A stretch of 60,000 nucleotides of DNA, from contig CAIIXF020000011.1 in assembly GCA_903813345.2 (NCBI GenBank), positions 3,684,571-3,744,570 on the forward strand. The letters are read 5' to 3'. This stretch comes from Owenia fusiformis. Taxonomy: Eukaryota; Annelida; Polychaeta; Sabellida; Oweniidae. Both the position numbers and the translations under genes were made by a program. The notes under the pieces were generated by a model. The model did no database searches. It saw only the letters and a list, made by a program, of their open reading frames with translations, and was not told the origin of the DNA. Position 1 is the first letter of the stretch. Every line of letters begins with the position of its first letter. Shown one piece after another: positions 1-11,775 of this stretch.

Positions 1-596
1 ATCTACAATACATACATAAGGCCACACTTTGAATTTTGTGATATAATCTATGGCTGCGCAAATATAAACAAATTAAAATCCCTTGACTCACTAATGTACA
101 AAGCTGGTATTATTATATCCGGTACCATTTCAGGATCTAGCTCAATCAAAGTCCTCAAGTGCCTAAACTGGTGACCGCTCGAAACCAGAAGATTCCACCG
201 CCGCATGAACATGATGTATAGTGTCACAAATGGAAATAGTCCAAATTATATACTTGACATCTTCAGAAAGTTCCAACGTCCTGACAATAGACGCGTTCTT
301 CGCAACAAACCATCATATATCCTCCCCGCAAAACGTGCTATTATTAAATCAAAATCGTGTGTTTACAGAAGTATAAAAGAATGGAATGATCTACCTCTGA
401 AAATCAAACAATCAAACACACTTGATACATTTAAACGTCAAATGGCCTCCAAATCACTAGCAACTCCTATAATAGCAAGTTTTTCATTAAATCTTACTAG
501 ACATCGGGAAAAACTCTTGAACCAACTCCGATGCGACCTAGTCCTCAAAGCGCAACTACATTCACATAATTTTAACAATGTTAATTCCCCAATGTG
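1..596 (+). pseudogene. LINE reverse-transcriptase C-terminal fragment, duplicate copy
   Basis: This stretch matches 4137-4732 at a constant offset of 4136 bases, and I saw no mismatch. It encodes the C-terminal part of a non-LTR retrotransposon protein, downstream of the RT catalytic site, with the same in-frame TGA (after Asn-Trp, near 172) as the other copy. The match stops abruptly after 596, before the Cys/His motif, 3' UTR and poly-A tail present in the other copy. A 3' truncation without a tail is not how LINE retrotransposition ends, so a segmental duplication or an assembly duplication is more likely. The upstream extent lies outside the window. Confidence 0.85.
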
Positions 597-2529
597 TCCC
601 CAATTGATTGATAAAAATCGTACAACACAAAGGTTAAAAGGATAACGGATAAGCCCATTGGTTATGTAAATTGTAAAATTACATAGTGATGATCAATATA
701 ATATCTATTTCAAAAATGCTCTGAGGGGAGGTTTCTAGATTTTACAATGGTTATATACCCTTGCCTCTTTAAGACGAAATTAGAAAGTAACTTGAATTTT
801 CAAAAGTAACCTTTTTACTATTAGAACTGGCATTTACTCCTTATCTATGGACGCTTACTTAACTTAAGTCTTCAATAAGTTCATCCTCGGACACGCTCTC
901 CAGATAAGTTACTCTGGAGTATATAGTAGGAAAATGAAGTTCGAGGATCAGTTTGGGAAACCCTCGAACAACACATTCGATCGAATCCAGTGTAATTCTG
1001 TATTATAAGTAGAATCAGTTAAGGCAGCAATAGAAATGCCATTTCTGGGCTATTACGTCGTGAATATGATGTAATTTCTATGAATCTTTGAAATACTTGA
1101 GTATGGTTAAAAATCGAATCCAAACTCGGGTCGCGTGTTTACAATCTGAAACTTCGGTGAACTTGGTTGACTTCGGTAAAGAACCATACGGACTGAATTT
1201 GCCATCAGCGTTGATTCTCAATTCGCACCATCGGTGTACTAATGAGCCAAACGTTTCCCCTTAACAAGATACAATTAAAGAACCCATTTTTCGTTCAATG
1301 AATTTTCTTTAATTCAATTTAGGCCCCTTTAAATTCCCGCAGGACCATCGGCGAGGCATTGTATCGTGAAACGGCCATATGATTGCCGTATAGGTTTTCT
1401 CTAATCACCTAGTAACGACAGATGTCTATAACAATACCATAATTACATTTAAAACACCCGAAATCTTTTTAGGGGTACCTGATTGCAATTTTTTTTATAT
1501 TAAAGATACGATGTGAAGTAGCTTAATTTTAAGTTGACAGATCAACACAACTCCTCAATGTTATAAAAATGAGAGATTCATATTTGAAAAATAGTAGGTT
1601 GCTATATTTCATGTTATAAAATCTGCGAAATTATTTACAACCACGTACTTTTCTAAAAGGCGGTAGAATTGTATAACATTGCCTGGGTGTAGATATAGAA
1701 TGTTTTAAGTGGTCCTAAGTCGGGATACCATTTATAATTCGCATTCAAACCATAATTGATAATAACTATTTTTCAAGGAAATAATTATCACATTTTAAAG
1801 AAGAAATTCGAGCAAGTACTGGTGCTAAATACGTCCATGAACTCAGTGCCAAACATTACTTTTCCCCATCGCAGATTCTTACAAACATTTACGCTGAGAA
1901 ATAAGCCCACTCGAAAACTCTCAGCTAACGGGCTTAACTTGACAGGCATTGTATTGGCCTTTAATATGTGTTTAATTTCTTTCAAGTGAACTCCTTATTT
2001 CTATGCCCGCTGGCACGAAGAGAACCTTAATTAAAATTGGAAATTGAAAAGGTCTTTTCATAAAGACATCTGTTAACATACTGCGGTACTTGCGTTTAAA
2101 TTCCTATCAATAGTGATCTGTTATTCTATTTGGGTAACTTTATAATCTTCACAGATATTTTTCTGACTTTTAAATCCTTGTATTTTGACAAGCGTTGACT
2201 AGTTTTTAGTCCAATTCTTCATTTATTTTCTCTATACCCTAGCGCTATAGCCGTAATTAGATAAAAGAAATTCTCAATAACTATTGTTTTTCTGATTTCT
2301 GAACCCCGATATTTTGACAAATGATGACTGGTTTCTATATATATGCATGTCACCTCAGTTTCCTTTATAAAATATTTATTTATTTAAAATGTATCTAGTC
2401 AGAAACTCCTTGGTTTTATGATGCCTCTTTTTAATGCTTTGAGCTATCGACCTTGGGGAAGATGGTCTCAATTCATTACTACAGAGGTGTATATTATCTA
2501 TGGGGTTCTTGTTCTATTTATTCACTCAT
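597..2529. other. Non-coding stretch, nothing recognised
   Basis: AT-rich sequence with only short, unconvincing open frames on both strands. I see no splice-bounded coding segment, RNA gene or inverted-repeat element here. Confidence 0.5.
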
Positions 2530-3065
2530 GCAACTCCCATTTAGTGCAATATATGTACTTATCATTCAATATGCATCTCACATTTAGTGCAATATATGTA
2601 TTTATTGTAATATTTGTCCTCAACCATATGCATTATGTATTTCACAATTAGTGCAATCTTCATATTAATTGAAATATTTGACCATATGCAACATACTACT
2701 TACATTTAGTGCAATATATGCATTTATCATGCAATATGCATCTCACATTTAGTGCAATACATGTATTTATTGTAATATTTGTCTTCGATCGTATGCATTG
2801 TGTATTTCACATTTAGTGCAATATTCATATTTATTGTAATATTTGACCATAGTGCAACATCCTACTCACATTAAGTGCAATATATGAATTTATTGTAATA
2901 TCAGCTTCGACCATATGCATGATACAATTCACATTTTGTGCGATATTTGTATTTATTGTAATTTTTGACCATATGCAACATGCTACTCTCATTTAGTGCA
3001 ATACATGTATTTGTTATGCAATATCCATCTCACATTAGGTGCAATATATGTATTTAATATAATGA
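2530..3065. repeat. Degenerate minisatellite with three-part higher-order unit
   Basis: The core TTAGTGCAATATATG recurs at about 2541, 2583, 2648, 2705, 2749, 2813, 2871, 2934, 2993 and 3035. The spacings are about 42, 65, 57, 44, 64, 58, 63, 59 and 42 bp. The first six form two rounds of a roughly 165-bp unit made of short, long and medium subunits. Copies are diverged by point changes and small indels. No coding potential is seen. Confidence 0.8.
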
Positions 3066-3179
3066 TTGACAATATCATTCCATGAACTGCTTATTTATGC
3101 CAAACTGATTAATCAGACAATTTATATTTATTTATTTATATCATTGGTTATTATTGTAAAAATTTTTACCAGAGACATT

Positions 3180-3382
3180 TTTTGTCTCTGTCTTTATGAA
3201 TGTACCCAAGCTGCCCATTGGGGGTAGTAATGGGTGACACTCAGATATAATGTATACTGTGTCTCATAAGTCGGCACCGGCTGGTGATGTTACAAAATGT
3301 TGTTTTTATTATGTATTTTATATGTATATTGTAATATCAGTGACACAAAAATAAACTATTTTAAACTTAAAACTTAAAACTT
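3180..3382 (+). repeat. Possible retroelement 3' tail
   Basis: A slightly GC-richer segment with a short hairpin (CCAGAGACA / TGTCTCTG around 3170-3190) is followed by AATAAA-like sequence and a short A-rich tandem tail (TTAAAAC repeated, ending near 3382). Such a tail is typical of LINE or SINE 3' ends. There is no coding sequence to confirm it, so this is an inference from composition. Confidence 0.3.
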
Positions 3383-3765
3383 ATATTATTTTTTCTCTTG
3401 TTTTTGAGTTTATAAACCTTAACGCGACAAACGCAATAAGTTAATAAATAACACACGAGTGATCGGTGTCTTTCTTGCTTTTAAATCCTGGTTTTTAATG
3501 ATAGTCCAATTATTCATTGACAATCTCTGGGATTTTATATCATGGACCTTTAGCCAATTCTGATTGTAAATGACCTGGGAATGTTTAACGTTATTTTCCA
3601 TTCAGAACGATTGGTGAATGTCTAAGTCATTATTTTTTACCTGTACATCTTAACCCTACTATCACACCAAACTAGTTCTCACTACGTTCTCGAAAACGGG
3701 CTTCAACTGTGTACGAACGGACTGGACCTACTAAGAACCGTTTGGGATCTATTTACAAACTTCAT

Positions 3766-4979
3766 CCTTTCTTTACGCCGACGACACGTCCATCTATTGT
3801 CCATATAATAAAGATAATCTAATTGATAAAATGACAACTCTTCAAGAAGACATGGATATTATTAATGACTGGTCAAACCTATGGCATCTCAATTTCAATG
3901 CAACTAAGAGTGCCCATCTGATATTTCATGGAAGAAAAACAATTGAAAACATTTATCCTCTTCATTTGGGAAATACGCGTATACCTAAGTATGATCACCA
4001 TAAGCACCTTGGACTTATATTGGACGGAAATCTAAAATTTAGCCATCACATTACTGAAATCTCGAAGCGCATTGACAAATTAATCAATCCCCTGAAAGTC
4101 TTAAAATCAAAACTTAATGGTATCCACCTATTAAACATCTACAATACATACATAAGGCCACACTTTGAATTTTGTGATATAATCTATGGCTGCGCAAATA
4201 TAAACAAATTAAAATCCCTTGACTCACTAATGTACAAAGCTGGTATTATTATATCCGGTACCATTTCAGGATCTAGCTCAATCAAAGTCCTCAAGTGCCT
4301 AAACTGGTGACCGCTCGAAACCAGAAGATTCCACCGCCGCATGAACATGATGTATAGTGTCACAAATGGAAATAGTCCAAATTATATACTTGACATCTTC
4401 AGAAAGTTCCAACGTCCTGACAATAGACGCGTTCTTCGCAACAAACCATCATATATCCTCCCCGCAAAACGTGCTATTATTAAATCAAAATCGTGTGTTT
4501 ACAGAAGTATAAAAGAATGGAATGATCTACCTCTGAAAATCAAACAATCAAACACACTTGATACATTTAAACGTCAAATGGCCTCCAAATCACTAGCAAC
4601 TCCTATAATAGCAAGTTTTTCATTAAATCTTACTAGACATCGGGAAAAACTCTTGAACCAACTCCGATGCGACCTAGTCCTCAAAGCGCAACTACATTCA
4701 CATAATTTTAACAATGTTAATTCCCCAATGTGCGCTTGCGAACTAGAATCAGAAACACTCAACCATTTTCTTTTCAGATGCCCCCTCCATGTAGATGATT
4801 TCAAGTTGCTAAATGATAAAATAACACGTGAAAATCCAATGATAAAGTTTAACTCTCTAACTCGAGCCAATAAGGCTAACACTTTACTATTTGGTCATCA
4901 TCTCTGTAATAAAAATGAAAATTCATGTATCATCAAATCATTTGCTGAATATCTAGACATAGCATTTTCTAACCGCTGA
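3766..4979 (+). pseudogene. LINE reverse transcriptase, C-terminal half, one internal stop
   Basis: Reading from the truncation point, the frame contains the RT catalytic motif YADD (3774-3785, Leu-Tyr-Ala-Asp-Asp-Thr). It continues through the thumb/connection region (HKHLGLIL and IYNTYIRPHFEFCDIIYG) to a C-terminal Cys/His motif (CACELESETLNHFLFRC) thought to bind nucleic acid. A single TGA at 4308-4310 interrupts the frame just after KCLNW; the same frame resumes at once and ends with TGA at 4977-4979. The endonuclease and the first RT blocks are missing. The fragment cannot encode an active enzyme. The same stop in the copy at 1-596 shows they share a recent origin. Confidence 0.88.
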
Positions 4980-5158
4980 GTCATTCTTTAGAGCACCACC
5001 AACATGCTACTAGTCGTGCGAGCCTCACTTGGCTGTACACCTTCAACTATGTAACACCGATGTACGTCAACTCCTATATTTCTGTAAAAATGGCTCATAA
5101 TGTCAAGTTGACCGAGCCACTGACTTAAATATCAAATAAAAAAAAAAAAAAAAAAAAA
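3766..5158 (+). mobile_element. 5'-truncated LINE insertion with poly-A and target duplication
   Basis: The element starts abruptly inside its reverse-transcriptase domain and runs to a poly-A tract (about 5138-5158). A direct repeat AAACTTCAT flanks it at 3757-3765 and 5156-5164, the last As shared with the tail. This is the signature of target-primed reverse transcription. It lies inside the TTAA element, so it is the younger insertion. The clade is probably in the CR1/L2/Jockey assemblage, judged from the HKHLGL and CxC...HxxxxC C-terminal features, but this needs a tree. Confidence 0.9.
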
Positions 5159-5863
5159 CTTCATCGAACGTACTCGAACGGGTAGGTCCTCTAGAACTTA
5201 GACAATGCTCAAAATATTCTCGTGCTCGTCATGTTCTACAATTAGAACGAGTGACAACGTACTAACGACGAGCTGGACGTACTACGAACGGAACCGTCGT
5301 ACTTCAATCCTACTAGGGACGTTTTAACAACGAGTTGAACTGTCTGAGGACGTGTTGAGAACGAGGTAGAACTAATTGCAAACGGGTTTAAACAGATTAA
5401 GAACGTATTTAACACTGCTTATGAACGAGTTAGTAAAAATATACCTATCACACCAAACAAGTTGCCACTGCGTTCTTCAAAACTGGTTTGAAACTGTGTG
5501 CGAACGGAATGAACGTAGCTGCAACTTTCTATGGTCTATTTACGAACTTTATGAACGTTCTCAGACGGGAATGTGATTTTAGAATTTTGAATTGATTCAA
5601 AATTCGATGGCGACCATACCGTTCTGTAATCAGGTCATGTTGACCTTCTAGACTAAGGGACGCGTTCTACGACGTTGCACACCGACGTGGTGCGACCTGA
5701 ACGAACTGCGAACGAGATGGACGTATTGAAGACTGTTTAAGAACGAAGAAGCTAATTATTTCAGACATATTTCCCGACCACAGCCAGATTGAGCCCGTTT
5801 TACGACGTTTTCGTAGGACCGGCAAGAACGGGTAAGAACTAGTTTGGTGTGATAGGGGGTTAA

Positions 5864-8600
5864 GCTTTGAAACATTTAGATCATGTCAATTATTAAACGT
5901 GCAATAATAGTTGTCAAAGATTGTTAAGTTAATATAAGGGAACCAGCCTTATTCTTTTGAAATATTAGCGAATATATCCAGTGAGAGAGAAGCAAGATAA
6001 AACTTTTGCAAAGAGAAGTATCACTAAATTCTCCGCAAAACCATTTTTACCCATTGATTGAATACGGATGAACCAGCCACCGTGTAAAGAGGTACCTACG
6101 GACTCCCCCCCTTATTTATTCGAAAACTGATGTAACAGACAATTGCAAACATCGACGAAGTGGTTGTTGATGACAAAGCACATACTCAAATTATACATCG
6201 ATAACGTTTTGGTGGAATTAAGATTATGAACGACAAAGACCGCTCCATTGCGAAAGCGTTATAGTTTACGAGACACCAGGCGCACTTCAAGGGCGTTCAG
6301 AATGGCAAAGGTCTGATGAACCTTTAATCAACTAAAAACTCAAAATGCAAGTGTTGATTAAAAAGTTATGCACTATTTGCTTTAGAAACAATCCTCGTAA
6401 ACCTTGATTGGAAAAATCGTTGATGTATTTTCAGTGGTACACGCTCATATACACTTTTTTCTTAAAATGAAAAGCTTAGTTCAACTACTTGTATAAAGTG
6501 TCGGCAAAGTGTAAATACCACGTGTGAGTTCTTGATTCCATAAACTTTAGGAAATTCGGCTAGCATTAGTCAAGCCAGGGGGGTGTTTTTACCAAAGAAC
6601 TTATAGACCAATCCAGTAAATTATGCCATCTATTTACTTATGATGTCATTCTTACAATTTCAGTATATTTCTAATTTTCAACAACTTCTTTCAATTTTGT
6701 TTACAAACATCAATTGCTGCCTGTTAAGTATGACACCATAAATCTAGCCAAAAACGCAGATGCGAGTAGGTAGTTACCAGTTTCACCACCAGATGGCTCG
6801 TTCGGGTCAGATAACATGGCGGGTATAGTAGAAAGTTCGCTTTAACTTAAATTACATCTGTTTTAGTGGTTCAATTTTCATATAACCCTTATGTATCTAA
6901 TAGTTATGCAAATCAAAATATGTCCAGTAAATGAAAATGTTATATCTGACCAATACAAGAAAAGATATTTCACTTTTTGTAATATTGTAACATGGGCTCT
7001 ATGGAGAATCGACCCGAACTAGAAGTCACACTTTCAAAAATAATTAAATTTCCAAACTTGATAAACAATTTTCGGAACCATATTTCTAGATGTACTTTTA
7101 TATGTAGATTTCAAATATAACATCGCTTTGACTGAATTTAGAATATTTAATGGCGTAAATCAAGATTTTTTCTACTCGCATCTAGTCTATTCCAAGGGCA
7201 TGTCTAATAATCAATTAGAGTCATTTGCAATCGAACGCCAAGTACAATTCTTCCTCGACGTTACTGCTGGCTATCATCAAGTTTTTTGATGGTTGTTTCT
7301 TCTTTAACCTTACCGCTGGATATAATCAAATTTTAGGAAAATGAAGATAACGATTTTTCTTAATTATTCATGAAATCGACCAAGTCTCGATGGTTATTTA
7401 TTATAAGCAACTGAGCTACGTATATCTAAGTACGGGAAATATACTTTTATCTGTAGTCCCAATTAGTCAAGGAAGAGCAACTCCTATATTGGTGATGTTC
7501 ACCGCCGAAAAAAGTTCATATCTCAAAACGTATTGAGACCCTCTGTGAAAAACTAGCATAATTTAAGCATTTGTCATTCTAATATAAAAGTGATTCATTT
7601 GTAGCATTTATCTTATTAATACCTGAGAAACAATACAAAACGTCGATACACTAATTACATAATTGTTTGGTATTGATAAGAAAAATAACCTCAAACTTAT
7701 AGCTTAAAATCCGAAATCATAAATTTAAAATCATTTTGTATTATATTCTGTTGCATTGTGTACTCCAAATTGTGAAAATTTTGAATTTTATTTTTTGGTA
7801 ATTTTTTTACCTCTGTTAATGGCAGGCATAATTCAGCCTAAAAACCGGAAGTATATTAAACGATTATAATAAAAATTATTAGGGAATATATGTAGGTATG
7901 TAAATGTTAGGTCAAATATCGCTGCGCTAGTGTGCTACCAGCTTTTCTATTAGACGTCCGAGAGATTTCATACCATGGACTTAAAATAAAGTAGGAGCCG
8001 TCGGTGATCATCAGCAATTTTTACTTGGTTTTCAAACAATCAATCTGAAGATCAATGATAAGTTAGTGACATACATGTATGACCACCAGACAAATCCATA
8101 ATATAATCAATGCTGCTAAACTCACCGCAAACTGTTTGAACATATTTTATTACACGCCCATCAGTACATGATGTCCAATCAACTTGCAGGATAAGATAAC
8201 GTGAAGAATCATGAGCACATGCTCTCCCAAAGCTGCTCATGCGCACAGTAAAATTTGAAATCGTGGAAATGGCGTTATTTAAGTTTAACGTCAGTTCAAC
8301 ATCATTGTTTCAAAACTAAGGTATAACTATTTAAGTTACTCGATCTAAATATGTAGAGAATACTCATAAAACAATAGCAAACATTTTGAGATTATTTCCG
8401 ATGGGAAAGGAGGCCTGTTCATAAAAGTTTGGTATCTAACGTGCCGTTACCAACGCTCATCTTTGGGAACGCCCCCCCCCCTGAAGCCAACAAACAGATC
8501 AGATCAATAGTCACACGATCTTAAACACACTTTGACACTGATGCGAATGAATGACCATAGGCCTTTGTCAATACGCCCGATTTGTTGATGTTTACTAAAA
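5864..8600. other. Non-coding stretch, nothing recognised
   Basis: AT-rich intergenic or intronic sequence. A 65-residue open frame on the minus strand at 8052-8246 has no recognisable domain and no clear splice sites. I see no transposon ends or tandem repeats in this stretch. Confidence 0.45.
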
Positions 8601-8637
8601 CATATATCATACAGAATCGATATAATTCGACGAACTT

Positions 8638-8962
8638 CTGATTTCAGCTAAACTAAGTTGAATCTGGATTCCAAATGTTTCGCCGTGCAATATAATAAAG
8701 CTACACTTGTAAACAACTACAGATAAATGTTCCACCAATCGACGTCCATGGAGAATTAAAAAAAACTTCACTTAGCATGACTTGTTGATGACAACTTCAG
8801 TTATAGTGTCATTCTAAATGACTCATTCTTTCAAATTCTCTAATATGGCGGGTGAGTGGGCATTTATATGTGTGTTTTTTTACAATCATAGCTTTAATTA
8901 TCAGTTTGCATGGCGAAACTTTGGAATCAAGATTCAGCTTAGTTTAGCTGAAATCGAAGGTT
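8638..8962. repeat. Imperfect long inverted repeat (foldback)
   Basis: The segment beginning GATTTCAGCTAAACTAAG at about 8640 recurs as its reverse complement ending at about 8962. The match continues inward for about 110-120 bases on each side with mismatches and small gaps (TTGAATCTGGATTCCAAA against CTGAATCTTGATTCCAAA). The open frame at 8818-9015 lies across the right arm and is probably not a gene. No target duplication was identified. Confidence 0.7.
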
Positions 8963-9064
8963 TGACAAAAACGAAAGAATTCGTTTTTAACGACTCGAGC
9001 AGTCAGAAAAAATAGTTTCAATCTTGACTCGCTAGGTGCGTCCACGTCTGAATTTGAAAATTTT

Positions 9065-9235
9065 ATAAATGGGACTCCTTGTATAGAAAAGGGAATTCTG
9101 AATACTGGTTGCAGAATACGGCCACATCCATATATTTTATAAAATTAAGAAGATGTTCACCCATACGTCGCCCTGATAGCTCAGAAAAAGTAAAAGTTGT
9201 CCATCTTTCTCTCTTGTTACACCTTTTATGTTTGT
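9065..9235 (+). repeat. Dispersed repeat, copy 1
   Basis: This shares an ordered set of blocks with 32085-32265: GGGACTCC..TATAGA, then AAGAAGATGTT, then CGCCCTGATAGCTCAG followed by AAAAAGTAAA. The block TAGCTCAGAAAAAG resembles a tRNA A box, but no convincing B box follows, so SINE status is not established. Confidence 0.55.
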
Positions 9236-10151
9236 TTTTTCAATACATATACTAGTGTTGCAGTATACGTATATAGGTTATTTACTGTGCGGTGTAGATC
9301 TCCATGACGTTGACTGTCTGTCAGAGCATGATGATGAAATTACAATTTGTTTTAGTTTGATAGCCTTTCATAGATTCTTCTTGCGTTACAGATAGGTCTC
9401 GGATATGTTTACGAAGACGTTGCACATTTATAACAAATTAAGACTTCCGTCGGAGTAATTTTATCGAGATCATTTTTCCAAGAAGGAGGTCGATTTGCAT
9501 TACTCTGATCGAAGTCCATCCATTTTGTTGTAAATACGTAATGTCACGACCAGTGAGCTTAATATTCTAACGTTTCTTCAAAATCGTTATTTTCAACTTT
9601 ATTTGGAAAATATGATTTCTCACATAGGAACATCATTATTCCGCTATATCGACCCACCTGAACGAAATAAGAACCTTTGTTTGGCAAAAATTTCCGAGAG
9701 GTGAATACCATTTTCGTGTGCGGGATCGGCAGGTGAATAATACGGGACAATACGACTTTTACAACATCTAAAATATTCCCGGATGTTATTCACCGGGAAG
9801 TAACTTGGGATAAATGCGTGTATTCTTACAGCAGCCACAAGCCTGTTTGCCAACCACTAACTATGTTAGTATACATAGTTAAAAATTAAAAAAAATATGG
9901 AGGAACTTTAACACAAAATCCCTAAAATATAAATTTACAAAAGAATATTGAATATAATATATTATATGGATACCAGTTTCTGTACTGATCAGCATACAGG
10001 TTGGTACCGAGAGGAGGGAAAACCGTTATTTTCATATTGAATTATAATCTTAAGACGAAATAGGTGTACGTTAAAAAAGAAAAAATACAAAAATAACAAG
10101 AAGCACACATTTCTAATCCACCAAGAAGCCAATTCAAAAAACAATAATATA
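9236..10151. other. Non-coding stretch, nothing recognised
   Basis: No supported gene. Open frames on the minus strand (9559-9853, 9989-10177) are short, overlap one another and lack domain or splice support. A small palindrome lies at about 9860-9880. Confidence 0.4.
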
Positions 10152-10388
10152 CAGTGCTCACCATAAATAAATGACACCTGGATTTGATGAAGTGAGGATT
10201 TCCTATGTAAGAAAGAAGAGAATTTTCAAGAGGCTATACATCAGTAGATGAGAGTATACTAAATGTAAAATATACAAAACCTAAGGGATGTATATCTAGA
10301 CATTATTGGAAAGAATGAAGTCTCAAATCACCATTGTCTGGAAATGGTGATAGAAAATCCAGGTGACATTTATTTATGGTGAACACTT
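10152..10388. mobile_element. Mariner-like MITE, 237 bp
   Basis: Terminal inverted repeats of about 34 bp enclose a short non-coding core. The left end reads CAGTGCTCACCATAAATAAA and the right end is the complement of AGTGTTCACCATAAATAAAT, both running on into a TGNCACCTGGATTT block. The left end follows a TA dinucleotide. The CAGTG start and TA context suit a Tc1/mariner-type non-autonomous element. No transposase remains. Confidence 0.85.
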
Positions 10389-11379
10389 TGGGTGGTACCT
10401 TTTTTGAAATACACTGCTCTGAAATCACACAGGGTGACACAAACGTGGCACCCATATAACGTTGCAAATAAGTCCAATATTCAGCGCCCCTTTAATATCT
10501 ATTTAGGGGCAAATCAATACTAGACTTAGAAGGTCATCTGATTCTCAATTGGATTTTGATTTGAATTGATTCTCAATTGGGACCCATAGTGACTTTAATT
10601 TGCTCCACCGTTCTTGGTTGAGTTTGGTTGAGTCATGACTCTAAGGTATGTTTACCGTAATCCAACACCAAATTCGAAAATTCATATCAATACTTTGCAC
10701 ATATATGGCGTTCGTGATCAACTTTAAAACGCTTACCCCCCATAGTGTTATATATCAAAATGTACCTGTTCATATACGGGTTCGATTGATCTACATCAAA
10801 TTATAGGGAGTCAGGTTACTTTTTGAGATATCAGCGTCCATTTATTGTAACTCGCGTTTGCTACCATTTCCTCAATTCTGAGATGATGGGCAAACGCGTA
10901 GTAAACATGCTCACGTCGGAACTATGTTTGACCTACATCGCTATTTTTGTTATTTAGAACAATACTACAGGGATATATATAGGGATGGATATGGAACCTC
11001 ATACCCTAATTGGTACAAAAATTAAGCTATCCAAGAATGCTGTTTTTTCTCCGGGGCCTTGCCATAACTAACGAAAACAATGGTGTCGACATTTCTGGAT
11101 TATTTCAGGTGTTTCCTTTTGTTGCTTCCCCATCTCTCGAAGTATCCATGCCAATTTCTTGACTCTATGAAAACCCATGGTCCAATCAACCGTACCTCCT
11201 TATCTTATGATGACCACATAAAAGCGTTGGAACCAACTGTGCCAAATGCTACGGATATTGCAGCTATGTGTGTTACATGTCCTTTTATATATGTCTCGTT
11301 CATTCATTTGACCAATAAAATCATAACTGCCTGGAAAGTAATATGGATAAAGTAATATGTAAATAAATGAATTAAAACG

Positions 11380-11775
11380 TCAAATTAAGAAGTAAAAGTC
11401 TTTTCTGGGTCACTGCGAATGGCATGATTTCCTCGAGTCTCTTCAGTTGCAAGGCAACCATACTGGGACCGATTCGCGTCGTTCCACTACTGCCCTTGGT
11501 GGGGGCCCGCTACCATACTATATGACTCCCGGAGTTTACTAAAGCACGTTAGTGGAGGAACCAACCACAGTCTCACAATCTGTCCCCGGCAAGAGCGGCC
11601 AGAGAACCAACCCATGCCAAGGGCCGGTAAACGGTTGGACCTTCGGACCGGATGTCCGTAGTGACAATGATCAACAACTCCGTACCTGGGGCTCGAACGC
11701 GGGACCTCCGTATCCCACGACGTTCAACCGCAGAATAGCCTCAGTCTACGCCACTAGGCTACCCTGCTTAGGTGT
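11380..11775 (-). mobile_element. tRNA-derived SINE
   Basis: Read on the minus strand from about 11775, there is an A box TAGCCTAGTGG (complement at 11751-11761). About 55 bases later comes a B box GTTCGAGCC (complement at 11690-11698). These are the RNA polymerase III internal promoter of a tRNA head. A tRNA-unrelated body follows to about 11380, clearly GC-richer than its surroundings. The 80-residue plus-strand frame at 11552-11794 is a by-product of this GC-rich antisense sequence. No flanking duplication could be assigned with confidence. Confidence 0.8.

Larger units (their letters stand above)
3654..5859. mobile_element. TTAA-flanked inverted-repeat element (copy A), split by a LINE
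   Basis: The ends are inverted repeats: CCCTACTATCACACCAAACT at 3654 and the complement of CCCCCTATCACACCAAACTA ending at 5859. Each is flanked by TTAA (3650-3653 and 5860-5863), the target duplication used by piggyBac-type elements. The interior has many short words of the ACGAACG type and no coding sequence. It is interrupted at 3766 by a LINE. Joining the flanks restores collinearity with the uninterrupted copy at 36272-36845, read in reverse. A second terminal-like motif occurs internally near 5449, suggesting an earlier nested copy. Assignment to piggyBac rests on the TTAA site and CCC end only. Confidence 0.8.

Noticed and set aside
8052-8246. Minus-strand 64-residue frame with several Cys
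   Set aside because: The Cys pattern does not match CTLD, sushi or the N-terminal module of the receptors, and no splice sites fit.
8818-9015. 65-residue open frame
   Set aside because: It overlaps the right arm of an inverted repeat and has no recognisable domain.
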